Origin: Deinococcus terrestris
GTDB lineage: Bacteria; Deinococcota; Deinococci; Deinococcales; Deinococcaceae
Assembly: GCF_009377345.1 (NCBI RefSeq)
Contig: NZ_WBSL01000005.1
Span: 1 to 64,000, forward strand
Length of the DNA: 64,000 bases
Direction: 5' to 3'
The stretch's first letter is position 1; each line of letters starts with the position of its first letter. Below the pieces are notes generated by a model. It saw only the letters and a program-made list of their open reading frames with translations, was not told where the DNA came from and did not search any database. This document shows positions 1 through 12,173 of this stretch, in pieces. The translations under genes and the position numbers were made by a program.

Positions 1-63
<63 letters not shown>

Positions 64-170
64 CTTCCATTCATTCACGCACGTCCCGACCCACCCAGGC
101 GAACCTGAGCGGCGCCCGGAAGGCGCTCTCTGTGCTTGTTCTCTCGCACACCTCTTCGCTTGTCATGCTC

Positions 171-222
<52 letters not shown>

Positions 223-315
223 CACCCTCTATCTGTCCGTGCCTGAACCTCGCTCGGCCACCGGAAAAAGCTCACTCTGCCGAGCAAAATGCTTCGGCCT
301 CGGCCCAAGTGCATC

Positions 316-1077
316 ATGGAGAGCGTGACCCCGCACGTTCTCTCCTTCTTTCGACTCACGTTGCCCACCCTCCTGACCACCGCTTTGGTCGGGTGTGGGC
401 AAGGGGAGGCCATGCAAGTTCGGCAGGTCACCTCAGGCGGCACCCTCTACACGGTGGCGACGGTGGACCTGACGCGGGACCGCCTGGAACTGCACTGGCT
501 CAATCCCACCACGGGGGAGCCTTACGGAACGTTTCGGCAGGTCATGGCGCGGCTGGGCAAGAGTGGGCGGCGCGTGCTGTTTGCCACCAACAGCGGCATC
601 TACGCGCCTGGGCTGAAGCCGCTGGGCCTGCATGTGGAAGGAGGCCGAACACTGGTGCCTCTCAACAATGCCCGTTCTGGCGGCAACTTTGCCCTGTTGC
701 CCAACGGAGTGTTCTGGATCAGGGGCAAGCAGGCGGGGGTGACAGAGACTCAGGCTTACCGCCGTGCAGACCTGCGGCCCACCTTTGCCAGTCAGTCCGG
801 GCCACTGCTTGTCGAAAAGGGGCGGCTGCATCCGGCCTTCAACAAGAGCGGCACCAGCTTCAAGGTTCGCAGCGGCGTAGGTGTGTGCTCGGACGGGAGG
901 GTGCGCTTTGTGGTGAGCGGCGCACCCGTCAACTTCCACAGCTTCGCGGTCTTTTTCCGGGACACGCTGGGATGCCCGGACGCCCTTTATCTGGACGGCA
1001 GCATCAGTGCCTATGCGACACCAGGGACCGACACGCAGTTTGCGGAGTTTGCTGGAATCTGGACCGTCAGCCGGTAG
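316..1077 (+). CDS. Phosphodiester glycosidase (NAGPA-domain) family lipoprotein
   Basis: About 253 residues. The N-terminus has a hydrophobic stretch ending in a lipobox-like LVGC, so an exported lipoprotein is likely. The remainder resembles the NAGPA/YigE phosphodiester glycosidase domain: a beta-rich body with [10 protein letters not shown] near residue 95, [18 protein letters not shown] in the middle, and a late [14 protein letters not shown] segment matching the family's conserved LDGGxS signature, here LDGSIS. Family members cleave phosphodiester-linked sugars; no substrate can be named. I chose the ATG at 316 because it gives a compact signal peptide; an ATG at 289 is also in frame. 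It is divergent from the 23S promoter. Confidence 0.8.
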   Translation: MESVTPHVLSFFRLTLPTLLTTALVGCGQGEAMQVRQVTSGGTLYTVATVDLTRDRLELHWLNPTTGEPYGTFRQVMARLGKSGRRVLFATNSGIYAPGLKPLGLHVEGGRTLVPLNNARSGGNFALLPNGVFWIRGKQAGVTETQAYRRADLRPTFASQSGPLLVEKGRLHPAFNKSGTSFKVRSGVGVCSDGRVRFVVSGAPVNFHSFAVFFRDTLGCPDALYLDGSISAYATPGTDTQFAEFAGIWTVSR

Positions 1078-1085
1078 GCAGCAAG

Positions 1086-1109
1086 AGGCCGCCCCCGAGG
1101 AGGCGGCCT
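1086..1109. terminator. Hairpin between convergent genes
   Basis: AGGCCGCC (1086-1093) pairs perfectly with GGCGGCCT (1102-1109) around an 8-nt loop. It lies between the stop codons of two convergent genes and could serve both strands. There is no clear T-run, so termination strength is uncertain. Confidence 0.6.
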
Positions 1110-1125
1110 GTGGAAGTAGGCGGGG

Positions 1126-3690
1126 TCAGTTGGCGACGGTCAGGTTGACGGTACTGAGGGGCTCGGCATTGGGGTCTTCCAAGGGGCGCACGTCATAAGT
1201 CACCTCGCCGGGACCGGGGCGGCTCTGGTAGCTCCAGCCGCAGGTACTGTCGAGCAGAACCCGCTTGGTGCCCACGACCCGCTCGCCCCGGCGCACCGTC
1301 ACGAGGTAGCCCTCGCCCGCACCCACCCCGCCGAAGCGGAAGGGCTCGCTCACCGTCTGACCGTCGGAGATGCTGAGGCTGTAAGGCTCGTCGCAGGTGG
1401 CGGCGCTGGCGTTGGGATCGGCGGCGGCCACAGTCACGGAGACGCTGGTGAGTTCAGTACCCGCCTCGTCCTGCACGGCGTAGGTGTGGGCGCCTTCGAC
1501 CGGGCTGGGCACGTCCAGGCTCCAGGTGCCGTCATCCGCGACTGTGACGGTGCCGAGGCTGGTGCCGTCTTCCAGAATCTGCACGCTCTGGCCGGGCTCA
1601 CCCGTACCGCTCAACGTGAAGCCCCCAGCGGGCAGTTCGGCGTCGGCCGCAGGCTCGGCGATGGTGAAGGCCGCTGCGGGTTCGGTCGGCTCGGTCGCCG
1701 TGGTGTCGGGGGTCTCCTCCGTGGCCGCGCCCGCAGGAGGCGTGGCGGGGGGCTGCGCGGCCGGGGTTCCGGCGGCGGGGCGAGAGGGTGCAGTCGTCGC
1801 GCCGGACGCAGGGGTTCCACTGCTCGGCGAGGCAGGCTCGCTCGGCTGAGCGGCTGGAGTGGTGGCTTCGGTGGCTTCCTGCTGCGCCTGACCGTCCGAC
1901 GCAGCGGTGTCGTCGGAGGCGTCATCCTCCACGACATTCACCCGGAACTGGCTCTGGGTGCCGTCCGAACCCTCCACGGTGTAGACGTGTTCCCCGAGGG
2001 TGGGGGCGGGAAGTTGGGCCTGCCAGTTGCCCGCGTCGTCCACCGTCGCGGTGGCGACCTCCTGACCCTGGTCGGAGACGGTGAGGGTGATGCCGGGCGT
2101 GGCGGTGCCGCTCATCTCGAAGGGTTCGGCGGGCAGATTCGCCCCGGCGGTAGGGTTGGTCACGAGGATGCTCTCGCCGTCTCCGGTTGCTGCGGCCGCG
2201 TCGTCCACGATGTTGACCTTGAACTGGCTGCGGGTGCCGTCCGAACCCTCCACCGTGTAGGTGTGTTCGCCAGGAGTGGGGGCCGGAATCTGGGCTTCCC
2301 AGTTGCCCGTGTCGTCCACGGTGGCGGCAGCGACCTCGTCCCCCTCGTCGGAGATGGTGAGGGTCACGCCGGGAGCCGCCGTCCCACTCATGACGAAGGC
2401 TTCGGCAGGAAGGTCGGCGTCCGAGGTCGGGTTGGTGACCAGAATGCTCTCGCCGCCCTGCTGGGTCGCGGCGGGGGCGCTGGCGGTCGCCGGTTCACGG
2501 TCGTTCTGCTGCGTCAGCCAGCAGCCGCCCAGGCCGAGCAGCAGCAGGAGGGGAATCAGCCACCAGGGGAAGCCGCCGCGCCGCCGCGTCTGGGTGACGG
2601 TGGTGGTGCTGGTCGTCGTGCTGGTGGCGGGAGTCGGCGAGGGCCGGGGCGCGGGGGCTGCCCGCACCTGCGGGGTCGCTGCCGCGACGGTGGGCGGATT
2701 CAGCAGGGCGGAGAGGCCCGACATTCCCGGAGGGATCAGCCCCGGCAGCAGGCCCGGTACCTCGCCCAGCACCCGGCTGAGGCCCGCCGCCGTGGTGCCA
2801 GTGGCCCGAGCCTCGCGGCCCAGCAGCCCCAGCACGACGGGAGCGAGGAGGGCCAGCAGCTTTCCGGCGCTGGCCCCCGAGCCGCCTACCGCCGAGCCGA
2901 GGCGCCCCGTCACGGCGTCGGCAGAGCCAAACAGGTGCGTGACGAGCGGACGGCCCTGTCCCTCCAGCCGGGCAACTTCGGCGGGATCGGTGGGGAGGGG
3001 ACCGGCGGCCAAGTCCTCCAGGTCACGGCTGCGGTTCAGGAGGTCAGCCGCTCCAGCCTCGTCCTGCCCCTTGCGGGCGATGGCCGCGAGGAGGACAGGG
3101 AGAGAAGCCGATGCCGCACGGCCCGCCGTACTCGCCGTGAACCCGGCCGCGCGGCCCAGCGCCTCGCCGGACGACCCGCCCAGGCGACCACGCAGGGTCT
3201 CGATCAGCCCGGTAGCGGTCAGCCCGGCGGCGACAGGCGCCGTTCCCGTGCTTCCCCCTGTGGCCATTCCCACCAGATCGCCAGGCCTCATCCCCCGCCC
3301 TGCGAGCAGGCTCAGCAGGAGCGGCAGGGCAAGTTGCAGTAAGCGGGTGGTTCCCGCCGAATCCGCCGAACCGAGACGAGAGGCGAGGGACGGCAGCGGC
3401 TCGCGCAGCACGTTCGCGGAGAGCACCTCGCCCGCCTGCATCAGCTCGGAGGCGCCGCCGGGGGCATTCAGGGCCGCGTCCACGCTGGAGAAGTTGGGGA
3501 TGGCTGCGTAAGCCTGGTCTATAGCGGCCCGGCCTTCCGGCGTGCGGTCAGTGTCGGCCAGCGCCTGGACGAGCAGCGGCAGGCCCTCGCGCAGCACGCG
3601 GCCGGAGTCGGCGGGAGACAGCCCAGCGACCTGACCCAGAGTGGGCGTCGCGGGGCCGAAAAAGGAAACGAGCGGGTCATTCACGGTCAT
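1126..3690 (-). CDS. DUF937 protein with membrane segment and three Ig-like repeats
   Basis: 854 residues. Residues 1-320 are an alpha-helical, Ala/Leu-rich DUF937-type region with two related halves: one begins at [20 protein letters not shown], and the second ends in long Leu/Gly helices near [15 protein letters not shown] Thr-rich linker leads to one transmembrane helix around residues 375-395 ([17 protein letters not shown]). Two nearly identical Ig-like/Big repeats follow, beginning ESILVTNPT (about 415-590), then a Pro/Thr/Ala-rich linker, a third Ig-like repeat (about 680-765) and a Cys-containing C-terminal domain. It probably anchors in the envelope with repeats outside. AGGAGC precedes the start. 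No specific function is known. Confidence 0.8.
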   Translation of the reverse strand: MTVNDPLVSFFGPATPTLGQVAGLSPADSGRVLREGLPLLVQALADTDRTPEGRAAIDQAYAAIPNFSSVDAALNAPGGASELMQAGEVLSANVLREPLPSLASRLGSADSAGTTRLLQLALPLLLSLLAGRGMRPGDLVGMATGGSTGTAPVAAGLTATGLIETLRGRLGGSSGEALGRAAGFTASTAGRAASASLPVLLAAIARKGQDEAGAADLLNRSRDLEDLAAGPLPTDPAEVARLEGQGRPLVTHLFGSADAVTGRLGSAVGGSGASAGKLLALLAPVVLGLLGREARATGTTAAGLSRVLGEVPGLLPGLIPPGMSGLSALLNPPTVAAATPQVRAAPAPRPSPTPATSTTTSTTTVTQTRRRGGFPWWLIPLLLLLGLGGCWLTQQNDREPATASAPAATQQGGESILVTNPTSDADLPAEAFVMSGTAAPGVTLTISDEGDEVAAATVDDTGNWEAQIPAPTPGEHTYTVEGSDGTRSQFKVNIVDDAAAATGDGESILVTNPTAGANLPAEPFEMSGTATPGITLTVSDQGQEVATATVDDAGNWQAQLPAPTLGEHVYTVEGSDGTQSQFRVNVVEDDASDDTAASDGQAQQEATEATTPAAQPSEPASPSSGTPASGATTAPSRPAAGTPAAQPPATPPAGAATEETPDTTATEPTEPAAAFTIAEPAADAELPAGGFTLSGTGEPGQSVQILEDGTSLGTVTVADDGTWSLDVPSPVEGAHTYAVQDEAGTELTSVSVTVAAADPNASAATCDEPYSLSISDGQTVSEPFRFGGVGAGEGYLVTVRRGERVVGTKRVLLDSTCGWSYQSRPGPGEVTYDVRPLEDPNAEPLSTVNLTVAN

Positions 3691-3857
3691 GCAGGCTCCT
3701 GGGCAGACGGAAAAGGCGTGGGAAACTGCCGCCCACTGGGGCGGCCCGGCTCACCGTACCTCAGCGCCAGAGCCGTCTCCTGACCGTCACCATGACCTTT
3801 CCCTAAGGAAAAGAGGGAAGGCCGGGTAGCCCCTCCCCCTCTCCCCTGCCCGAGTCC

Positions 3858-5948
<2,091 letters not shown>

Positions 5949-5982
5949 GGGGACTCCTTACAGAGTGGGGACGAAAAGCAAA

Positions 5983-6021
5983 GGCAGATGGCAAAAAGCC
6001 TGAAGCCTTCTGCCATCTGCC
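5983..6021 (-). terminator. Hairpin between paaD and paaZ
   Basis: GGCAGATGGCA (5983-5993) and TGCCATCTGCC (6011-6021) are perfect 11-bp inverted repeats. Read on the minus strand the hairpin follows the paaD stop codon, and the flank is T-rich. It may attenuate transcription between paaD and paaZ, or be a degenerate copy of an intergenic palindromic repeat. Confidence 0.55.
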
Positions 6022-6038
6022 GTTCGTCTGCGGCGGGA

Positions 6039-6533
6039 TCAGACACTCTTGAAGCCCTCAAATGGCTCCTTGCACGCATCGCACACATACAGCCGCTTAC
6101 ACAGCGTCGGGCCGAAGCTGCCCGTCATGCGGACATTGAGCGAGCCGCAGCGGGGGCAGCGGGTGGGTTCGGGGTCCAGGGTGATCAGGGGCGAGTCGCC
6201 CGCTGGGGCCGGGGGCGCGATCCCGTACTGGCGCAGGCGTTCGCGGGCGTCCTCCTGAATCCAGTCGGTCGTCCAGGGGGGGGTGAGGGTGCTGCGAACC
6301 TCCACGTCCTGTACGCCCAGCGCCCGCACCGCCTCCCCAATGGAATCTCGGATGACGTGCAGGGCCGGGCAGCCGGAGAAAGTCGGCGTGAAGGTCACGC
6401 TGACCCGCCCCCCGTCCACCGTCACGTCCCGGACCATGCCCATGTCGGTGACAGACACAACGGGGATTTCGGGGTCGGGCACGGCGGCGAGCGCGGTCCA
6501 GACCTGTTCGGGGGTAACGGGGAGGGTTGTCAT
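6039..6533 (-). CDS. paaD: Phenylacetyl-CoA epoxidase assembly protein PaaD
   Basis: 164 residues. The N-terminal half is a MIP18/DUF59 domain: [20 protein letters not shown], then the [12 protein letters not shown] segment with the conserved Cys. The C-terminal part has zinc-ribbon-like CPRCGSLN and CDACKEPF pairs, as in other PaaD/PaaJ proteins. PaaD is needed for maturation of the PaaABCE mono-oxygenase, probably in Fe-S or metal insertion. The ATG at 6533 is four bases after the paaC stop codon, so the genes are tightly coupled. A longer in-frame extension overlaps paaC and is not credible. Confidence 0.93.
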   Translation of the reverse strand: MTTLPVTPEQVWTALAAVPDPEIPVVSVTDMGMVRDVTVDGGRVSVTFTPTFSGCPALHVIRDSIGEAVRALGVQDVEVRSTLTPPWTTDWIQEDARERLRQYGIAPPAPAGDSPLITLDPEPTRCPRCGSLNVRMTGSFGPTLCKRLYVCDACKEPFEGFKSV

Positions 6534-6537
6534 GGTT

Positions 6538-7332
6538 TCACCAGACCTCGGCGTTCGGCACCGCGCGGGCCACGCTCTGCATCTCGGCGAGCAGCGGGGC
6601 GAGGTGCTCGGTGTGCGTGTCGCGTCCGGCCCCGGCGTCGGCGGGCACATCCGGCAAGGTCAGGCCGCACTTCCCGGTCAGGTGGGGCAGCACGAAGCTC
6701 TCCCAACTGCCGCGCAGCTTCTCCAGGTCGGGGACGATGCGGGCTGTCACCAGCTCGGCCTCGCCGGGCACAGGCTGAAACAGTTGCGCCGCGTAGGGCC
6801 ACAGCTCGTCCAGTGCGGTCTGGGTGCGGCGGCGGCTTTCCTCGGTGCCCAGCGCCAGCCGCTCGACCCACAGCGCGGTGTGCTGAAGGTGGAACTTCTC
6901 CTCGCGCAGGGCCTTGGCCGCGACCTCGGCCAGCGGCGCGTAGGTGCTTGAGCGGGCCGCTTCCAGCCACAGCGCCTCGTAGGTGTCGAAGAGGAACTGC
7001 CGCAGCATAGTGAAGGCCCAGTCGCCCTTCGGCAGCTCCACGAAACGGGTGCAGCGGTACTCAGACGCGTCCCGGAAAAAGGCGAGCCGGTCGGCATCCG
7101 AGCCGTCCAGCGCCCGGCGCAGCTCCAGGTACAGCCCGGCGTGTCCCAGTTCGTCCTGCGCGATGTTCGCCAGCGCGATGTCTTCCTCAAGGATGGGCGC
7201 GTGCCCGGTCCACTCGCCATCCCGGTGCGCGAGGACGATCTCGTCGTCCGCGAGGGCCGTGAGCTTTTCAATCAGAGCGGCCCGCAGGCCCTCGGAGAGC
7301 GTCTCGGCGGCCTGCTGTTCGGTCGCAGTCAT
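6538..7332 (-). CDS. paaC: 1,2-phenylacetyl-CoA epoxidase structural subunit PaaC
   Basis: 264 residues, ferritin-like four-helix fold: [18 protein letters not shown], then [19 protein letters not shown] and [21 protein letters not shown]. In known complexes PaaC is the non-catalytic partner of PaaA and stabilises the PaaAC core. Its start codon overlaps the paaB stop (ATGA), so translation is coupled. All residues expected for a full-length PaaC are present. Confidence 0.94.
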   Translation of the reverse strand: MTATEQQAAETLSEGLRAALIEKLTALADDEIVLAHRDGEWTGHAPILEEDIALANIAQDELGHAGLYLELRRALDGSDADRLAFFRDASEYRCTRFVELPKGDWAFTMLRQFLFDTYEALWLEAARSSTYAPLAEVAAKALREEKFHLQHTALWVERLALGTEESRRRTQTALDELWPYAAQLFQPVPGEAELVTARIVPDLEKLRGSWESFVLPHLTGKCGLTLPDVPADAGAGRDTHTEHLAPLLAEMQSVARAVPNAEVW

Positions 7333-7903
7333 TCCTGCACCCCTTCCTTCGCGCGGCCGGGAATCAGGCCCTCGCGCTTGAGTTCCCCGATGTGGCGGCC
7401 GATGACCCCGTAGAACTGCTGCTGCTTGTAGGTCTTGTCCTTCGCGGGGGCGAACCAGCTTTCCACGGTGCCGGGGTCCTCGTCGGTGCGGACGACGGCG
7501 GACTCGGGAAAGACCAGCCAGGTCAGCGCGTCGGGATGCTGCCCCCGCGCCTGCCGCAGCGCGTCACCGGGGCCGCTCGCCTCCACGGTTCCCACGAGGT
7601 CCACGAAGGTCATGGAGCGCTTGTGCGTGCGCTTGAGTCCCACGTGGTAGGTGCCCGCCTCGCCGGGGGTGTCCAGCACCTCGGGGCGGGCGGCGAGTTC
7701 CTCCGGGGTGGCGGTCAGGATGTCGGCCTCGCGCACGGTCCACAGGCTCACGGCGGCGGGGCGACGCACAAAGACGTTGCGGGCGGTCACCAGCGCGTGC
7801 TGCGGGTCCCCCGCGTGGATGCTCCCCACCGCCTGATGGGGGCGGTTAGGGGCATCTTGCTTGAACACCTCCCAGCGGGGCCACTGGGTGTCAGGCGCGG
7901 TCA

Positions 7904-7904
<1 letters not shown>
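7329..7904 (-). CDS. paaB: 1,2-phenylacetyl-CoA epoxidase subunit PaaB, double-length
   Basis: 191 residues, about twice the approximately 95 of E. coli PaaB. Two PaaB-like segments can be seen. Residues 8-70 contain [10 protein letters not shown], then [20 protein letters not shown] and [10 protein letters not shown]. Residues 88-150 contain [37 protein letters not shown] and [12 protein letters not shown]. Each has the same order of beta strand, small-Gly turn, DAL-x2-AR helix and W-x-V strand. PaaB bridges PaaAC units. This looks like an internal duplication or fusion. The gene overlaps both neighbours: its ATG (7904-7902) overlaps the paaA stop, and its stop overlaps the paaC start. Confidence 0.9.
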
Positions 7905-8860
<956 letters not shown>

Positions 8861-8891
8861 GGCGGGCTCCTCCTGGGTCGGGACAACTTGC

Positions 8892-8905
8892 CTAACGAGC
8901 GTTTG
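8892..8905. promoter_or_regulatory. PaaR operator upstream of paaA
   Basis: CTAACGAGCGTTTG at 8892-8905 fits every fixed position of CNAACGNNCGTTNG, the pseudopalindrome I recall as the operator of the TetR-family repressor PaaR of Thermus thermophilus, which is released by phenylacetyl-CoA. The symmetry extends to CTAAC...GTTAG (8892-8909). It lies about 32 nt upstream of the paaA start codon, where it would block the promoter. No paaR gene is in this window. Confidence 0.85.
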
Positions 8906-8966
8906 TTAGATGGTACAGGATAGCAGCCTCCGCCACCCTCCCTGGCTCACAAAGTGAAGGGGGAGA

Positions 8967-9674
8967 TCAAGGTTGAAAGTCGTCGTGGGGCGCGTCCGCG
9001 AGGGCTTGCAGGGCCGGGCGCAGAGCGGGCAACTCCACCCGCGCCGTGTGCCACACCAGCCGGGGGTCCACGCCGAAGTAATCGTGCGCGAGCAGGTTGC
9101 GAATGTCGCGCAGCCGGGGCCAGGGCACGCCGGGGGTGCGGTCCTGCACGCTCTGGGGAATGTATTTGGTGCCCTCGCCCAGCCGCAGCAGGTTGTGCAG
9201 GACGGCGTCCTGGCTGCGCTCGTCGGCGAGGAAGGAGGCCAGGGTGTGACCGTCCGTGGAGGCGGTCACGCGGTCCAGCGCCCGCAGCAGGTCGTGGACC
9301 CGCCAGCGCCAGCGCTTGCCCCGGTGCGAGTGGGGCGGCGGGTCGGGCACCTCCAGCACGTCCACGGCGTCGGCCAGAATCTCGCCGCGCAGGGCGGGGT
9401 GCAGACCGCCTTCCGTCAGCACGTCCACCCGGCGGCCCAGCAGGTCCTCAAAGACTTCTTTGGCCCGCATCAGGTCTAGCAAGCCCATCTCGCCCGCGAA
9501 GTCCAGCAGCAGGTCTATGTCGGCCGACGAGTCCGCCTCGCCTCGCGCGACCGAGCCGAAGACGCGCACGCGGGAGACGCCCGCTGCCCGCCACGCGGCC
9601 TCGCCGTCGCGCAGCACGGCGGCGATGGTGGGGAGGCGCAGGTCGGGGAAAAGGGGGGGAGGGGGCGACGCCAC
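8967..9674 (-). CDS. Fused MntA nucleotidyltransferase antitoxin - HepT/HEPN toxin
   Basis: About 235 residues from a GTG at 9674. Residues 1-115 form a minimal nucleotidyltransferase with a perfect GS-x10-D-x-D motif ([20 protein letters not shown]). Residues 120-235 form a HepT-like HEPN domain ending in [12 protein letters not shown], which carries the R-x4-H-x-Y RNase motif. In ordinary HepT/MntA systems these are two proteins: MntA adds AMP to the HepT tyrosine. Here both lie in one uninterrupted frame. A TACACT -10 box 8 nt upstream of the GTG suggests a leaderless transcript. A longer in-frame reading through acpS has no support. Confidence 0.85.
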   Translation of the reverse strand: MASPPPPLFPDLRLPTIAAVLRDGEAAWRAAGVSRVRVFGSVARGEADSSADIDLLLDFAGEMGLLDLMRAKEVFEDLLGRRVDVLTEGGLHPALRGEILADAVDVLEVPDPPPHSHRGKRWRWRVHDLLRALDRVTASTDGHTLASFLADERSQDAVLHNLLRLGEGTKYIPQSVQDRTPGVPWPRLRDIRNLLAHDYFGVDPRLVWHTARVELPALRPALQALADAPHDDFQP

Positions 9675-9682
9675 TGCCCCGG

Positions 9683-9739
9683 AGTGTAGAGCGTCGGCGC
9701 GGTCATTCCGCCCATGTTCCCCGGTCCACGCTTTACGAT
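9683..9739. promoter_or_regulatory. Back-to-back leaderless -10 boxes
   Basis: On the minus strand TACACT (9688-9683) lies 8 nt before the GTG of the MntA-HepT fusion. On the plus strand TACGAT (9734-9739) lies 7 nt before the GTG of acpS. Neither start has a convincing Shine-Dalgarno sequence. Both match the leaderless TANNNT layout of Deinococcus, so the two genes are expected to start divergently within about 60 bp. Confidence 0.6.
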
Positions 9740-9746
9740 CCGACCT

Positions 9747-10139
9747 GTGATCGTCGCCATCGGCCATGACCTCATCGAGATTGAGCGCATTCGGGGCCTG
9801 CTGGTGCGGGAGGGGCGGCGGGCCGAGAAACTGTTTGCCCCGTGCGAGCTGGCCTACTGCGCTGAACATGCGGACCCCGCCCCCAGCCTCGCGGCCCGGT
9901 TTGCGGCCAAAGAAGCCTTTCAGAAGGTCTGGCCGCGCCCGCACGGGTGGCGCGACGTGTGGGTAGAGCGCGAGCGGACGCCGGACGGTCCCTTCCCCTT
10001 CGCCCGCCCGGTGCTGGGCTTCGCGCCAGAGATCGCGGCGGAACTGGAGGCGCGGGGCTGGGTGGCGCACCTGACGCTGACCCATACGAAGGAGCACGCG
10101 TCGGCAGTGGTGGTGCTGGAGGCGCGGTCAGGGCGCTAA
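9747..10139 (+). CDS. acpS: Holo-[acyl-carrier-protein] synthase
   Basis: About 130 residues from a GTG. The family signature is complete: [13 protein letters not shown] at the N-terminus, whose Asp binds Mg, and [15 protein letters not shown] with the catalytic Glu-x3-Lys-like segment. The C-terminus has [17 protein letters not shown]. It transfers the 4'-phosphopantetheine arm of CoA to acyl carrier protein in the cytosol. Its last four bases overlap the 3' end of the convergent Nudix gene. The promoter is leaderless-like and divergent from the toxin-antitoxin fusion. Confidence 0.93.
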   Translation: MIVAIGHDLIEIERIRGLLVREGRRAEKLFAPCELAYCAEHADPAPSLAARFAAKEAFQKVWPRPHGWRDVWVERERTPDGPFPFARPVLGFAPEIAAELEARGWVAHLTLTHTKEHASAVVVLEARSGR

Positions 10140-10597
10140 CGGGGCAAGGAGCGTATTCCTTCCACCCCAGTGAGTTGCTCGGTCAGGCGCACCCCCTCCA
10201 CCAGATGCGCCCGCAGCACGCCAGGCAGCCAGGGGAGGCAGTCCGGCGGCAACGCGTCCGCTGCGAACCACCCCACCTCGGAGGTCTTGTCCAGTGGCTG
10301 TGGCTCGCCGTCCCAGGCGCCAGCCAGGAACAGGAAATCCACGCCCGCGACCGGGCCGCCCAGCCCGATCACGTCGTATCGGGACACGCCCAGCGAGCGC
10401 AGGGCGGCCGGGTCCACGCGCAGACCGACTTCCTCCCACGCTTCGCGGGTCACTGCGTCTAGTAGAGCCTCGCCCGGCTCCACCGCGCCGCCGGGTAAAT
10501 TCCACAGGCCATCCGCAAAGGTCGTCCCCGAGCGCCGCCCCAGCAGCACCCGGCCCGAGGCGTCCCGCACGACCAGCCACACGATGAGGTGAATCAC
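10136..10597 (-). CDS. Nudix hydrolase
   Basis: 153 residues. A canonical Nudix box sits at about residues 36-58: [13 protein letters not shown] followed by [10 protein letters not shown], matching G-x5-E-x7-RE-U-x-EE-x-G-U. The early strand [20 protein letters not shown] is typical of MutT-like enzymes. The substrate is not predictable; deinococci carry many Nudix enzymes. It is divergent from the thi operon, with about 35 nt between its start and the TPP riboswitch. Confidence 0.9.
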   Translation of the reverse strand: MIHLIVWLVVRDASGRVLLGRRSGTTFADGLWNLPGGAVEPGEALLDAVTREAWEEVGLRVDPAALRSLGVSRYDVIGLGGPVAGVDFLFLAGAWDGEPQPLDKTSEVGWFAADALPPDCLPWLPGVLRAHLVEGVRLTEQLTGVEGIRSLPR

Positions 10598-10632
10598 CGC
10601 CCCAGCGTAGAGCCTGCGCTATGCTGCCTCCG

Positions 10633-10723
10633 CGTCACCGGGGGTGCCCTGCTGCGATCAGCACGGGCTGAGATCACACCCCAGGAACCTGAACCGGGTC
10701 ATTCCGGCGGAGGGAGCGTGACG
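10633..10723 (+). promoter_or_regulatory. TPP riboswitch (THI element)
   Basis: The P1 stem CGTCAC (10633-10638) pairs with GTGACG (10718-10723). Inside are the conserved blocks GGGGGTGCCC, GGGCTGAGATCACACCC, AACCTGAACCGGGTCATTCC and GGCGGAGGGA, the hallmarks of thiamine pyrophosphate aptamers. A -10 box TATGCT at 10620-10625 places the RNA start just before P1. It precedes the thiamine transport operon, and a terminator lies between aptamer and gene. Confidence 0.97.
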
Positions 10724-10757
10724 GAAGGGCCGCCCCCCGGCGCGTGCCTTCCTCGGC

Positions 10758-10786
10758 TTCCCCTCGTGACGCGAGGGGGATTTTTT
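10758..10786 (+). terminator. Rho-independent terminator of the TPP riboswitch
   Basis: CCCCTCG (10760-10766) pairs with CGAGGGG (10772-10778) around TGACG, followed by TTTTTT (10781-10786). The T-run touches the thiB ATG at 10787, so when the terminator forms, RNA ends directly before the coding region. This makes the riboswitch a transcriptional off-switch when TPP is bound. Confidence 0.92.
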
Positions 10787-11815
10787 ATGCGCAAAACACT
10801 GCTGCTCGGCCTGCTGCTCGCGGGGGCCGCCCACGCCCAGACCACCCTGACGGTGATTACCCATGACTCCTTCGACGTGGATAAGAAACTGGTCGCCCAG
10901 TTCGAGCAGGCGAACAAGGCCCGCGTGCGCTTCGTGCGGGGTGGGGACGCGGGCGAACTCCTCAACCGCCTGATCCTGACCCGCCGCGCCCCGATTGCCG
11001 ACGTGGTGTACGGCCTGGACAATGCCATGCTGCCCCGCGCGAAGGCCGCCGGGATTCTGGAGGCGTACCGCTCGCCCGCGCTGGCGAGGGTGTCCGCCGC
11101 CTCCCGCCTGGACGATGCGGGGCTGCTGAACACGGTGAATTCCGGCCTAGTGGCGCTGAACTATGACCGCGCGGCCTGGGCGAAGACGGGCCTGCCCCTG
11201 CCCCGCAGCCTGGACGACCTGAAAAAGCCGCAGTACGCCCGCCTGACGGTGGTTTCCTCGCCCGCGACGAGCAGCCCCGGCCTCGCTTTCCTGCTCGCCA
11301 CCGTGAACCACTACGGCGAGGCGGGCGCGTGGGCGTGGTGGCGCGAGGCCCGCGCGAACGGCATGAAGGTCACGCGCGGCTGGTCGGACGCCTACAACAA
11401 GGACTTCAGCAAGAACGGCGGCAAGTACCCCATCGTCCTGAGCTACGCGAGCAGCCCCGCCGCCGAGGTCTACTACGCGGACGGCTACGACCCGAAAAAG
11501 CTACCTGCCCAGGCGCCCACCGCCAACCTGTTCCTGCCGGGCAGCACCTTCCTGCAACTGGAGGGCGTGGGCGTGCTGAAGGGGAGCAAGCAGCCCGCGC
11601 TCGCCCGCAAGTTCGTGGACTTCATGCTGTCGGGCGGCGTGCAGGCCGACATTCCCACCCGGATGTGGGTTTACCCGGCGGTGAGCGGCACCAAACTGGA
11701 CCCCGTCTTCCGCTTTGCCGAGAAGCCCGAGGTCAAGCCTGTGAAGGCCAGCGTGGCGGCCAACCCGCAGCGGCTGGTGGACGCCTGGGTGACGCAGGTA
11801 CTGCGGGCACGGTGA
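10787..11815 (+). CDS. thiB: Thiamine ABC transporter substrate-binding protein
   Basis: 342 residues with a clear signal peptide ([17 protein letters not shown], cleavage after AHA). The mature start [18 protein letters not shown] is typical of ThiB/TbpA, which captures thiamine or its phosphates outside the membrane. Other family segments are [17 protein letters not shown] and [18 protein letters not shown]. It is the first gene after the TPP riboswitch and is followed by the permease. The start at 10787 directly follows the riboswitch terminator, so there is little room for a conventional RBS. Confidence 0.95.
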   Translation: MRKTLLLGLLLAGAAHAQTTLTVITHDSFDVDKKLVAQFEQANKARVRFVRGGDAGELLNRLILTRRAPIADVVYGLDNAMLPRAKAAGILEAYRSPALARVSAASRLDDAGLLNTVNSGLVALNYDRAAWAKTGLPLPRSLDDLKKPQYARLTVVSSPATSSPGLAFLLATVNHYGEAGAWAWWREARANGMKVTRGWSDAYNKDFSKNGGKYPIVLSYASSPAAEVYYADGYDPKKLPAQAPTANLFLPGSTFLQLEGVGVLKGSKQPALARKFVDFMLSGGVQADIPTRMWVYPAVSGTKLDPVFRFAEKPEVKPVKASVAANPQRLVDAWVTQVLRAR

Positions 11816-12173
11816 AGGGGACGAGCTTCGCCCGCCACCCCCCTCTGCTTCGCAGCTCTACGAGTCCCAGCCTCCCCCGCAAGGGAGGATTAAAGACGCC
11901 ACAGCTTGAGCCTCCTCAAAAACAGGCACAGTGGACGCCGCACAGGTGTGGGCCGGTGGCGTCCGCACCGCCTTCACCACGTCGGCTCGCGCAGCGAGAC
12001 GGTGGCCGCAGCCAGCACGCACCAAGATCAAACTTTCCGCGCCGATTGCGACGACCCCCACCGCACCGGACGAAGGCCCTGCCCAGCGCAGCGCCGCTCC
12101 CCCTGCCCCCTCGGGGGGTAGGGGGCTGGGGGGTGGGGGCAAAACCGAATCAAGACCTCCGGCCCCCCAGCCC
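11816..12173 (+). repeat. Dispersed intergenic repeat, copy 1, between thiB and thiP
   Basis: This 358-nt gap has no convincing gene. It shares several blocks, in the same order and orientation, with 44300-44775: a CTTCGCAG-CTCTACGAGTC block near 11850, GCCCAGCGCAGCGCCGCTCC near 12081-12100, and GGGGGCTGGGGGGTGGGG followed by CAAAACCGAATCAAGAC at 12121-12156. It ends directly before the next start codon. It interrupts what is otherwise a tightly packed operon. Confidence 0.75.

Noticed and set aside
1486..3342. Open frame of 618 codons on the plus strand
   Set aside because: It is antisense to the DUF937/Ig-repeat gene and reads as Arg/Gly-rich low-complexity protein, typical of an empty frame in GC-rich DNA.
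9675..10097. N-terminal extension of the MntA-HepT gene
   Set aside because: It is antisense to acpS and gives low-complexity sequence; the GTG at 9674 with its -10 box is better supported.
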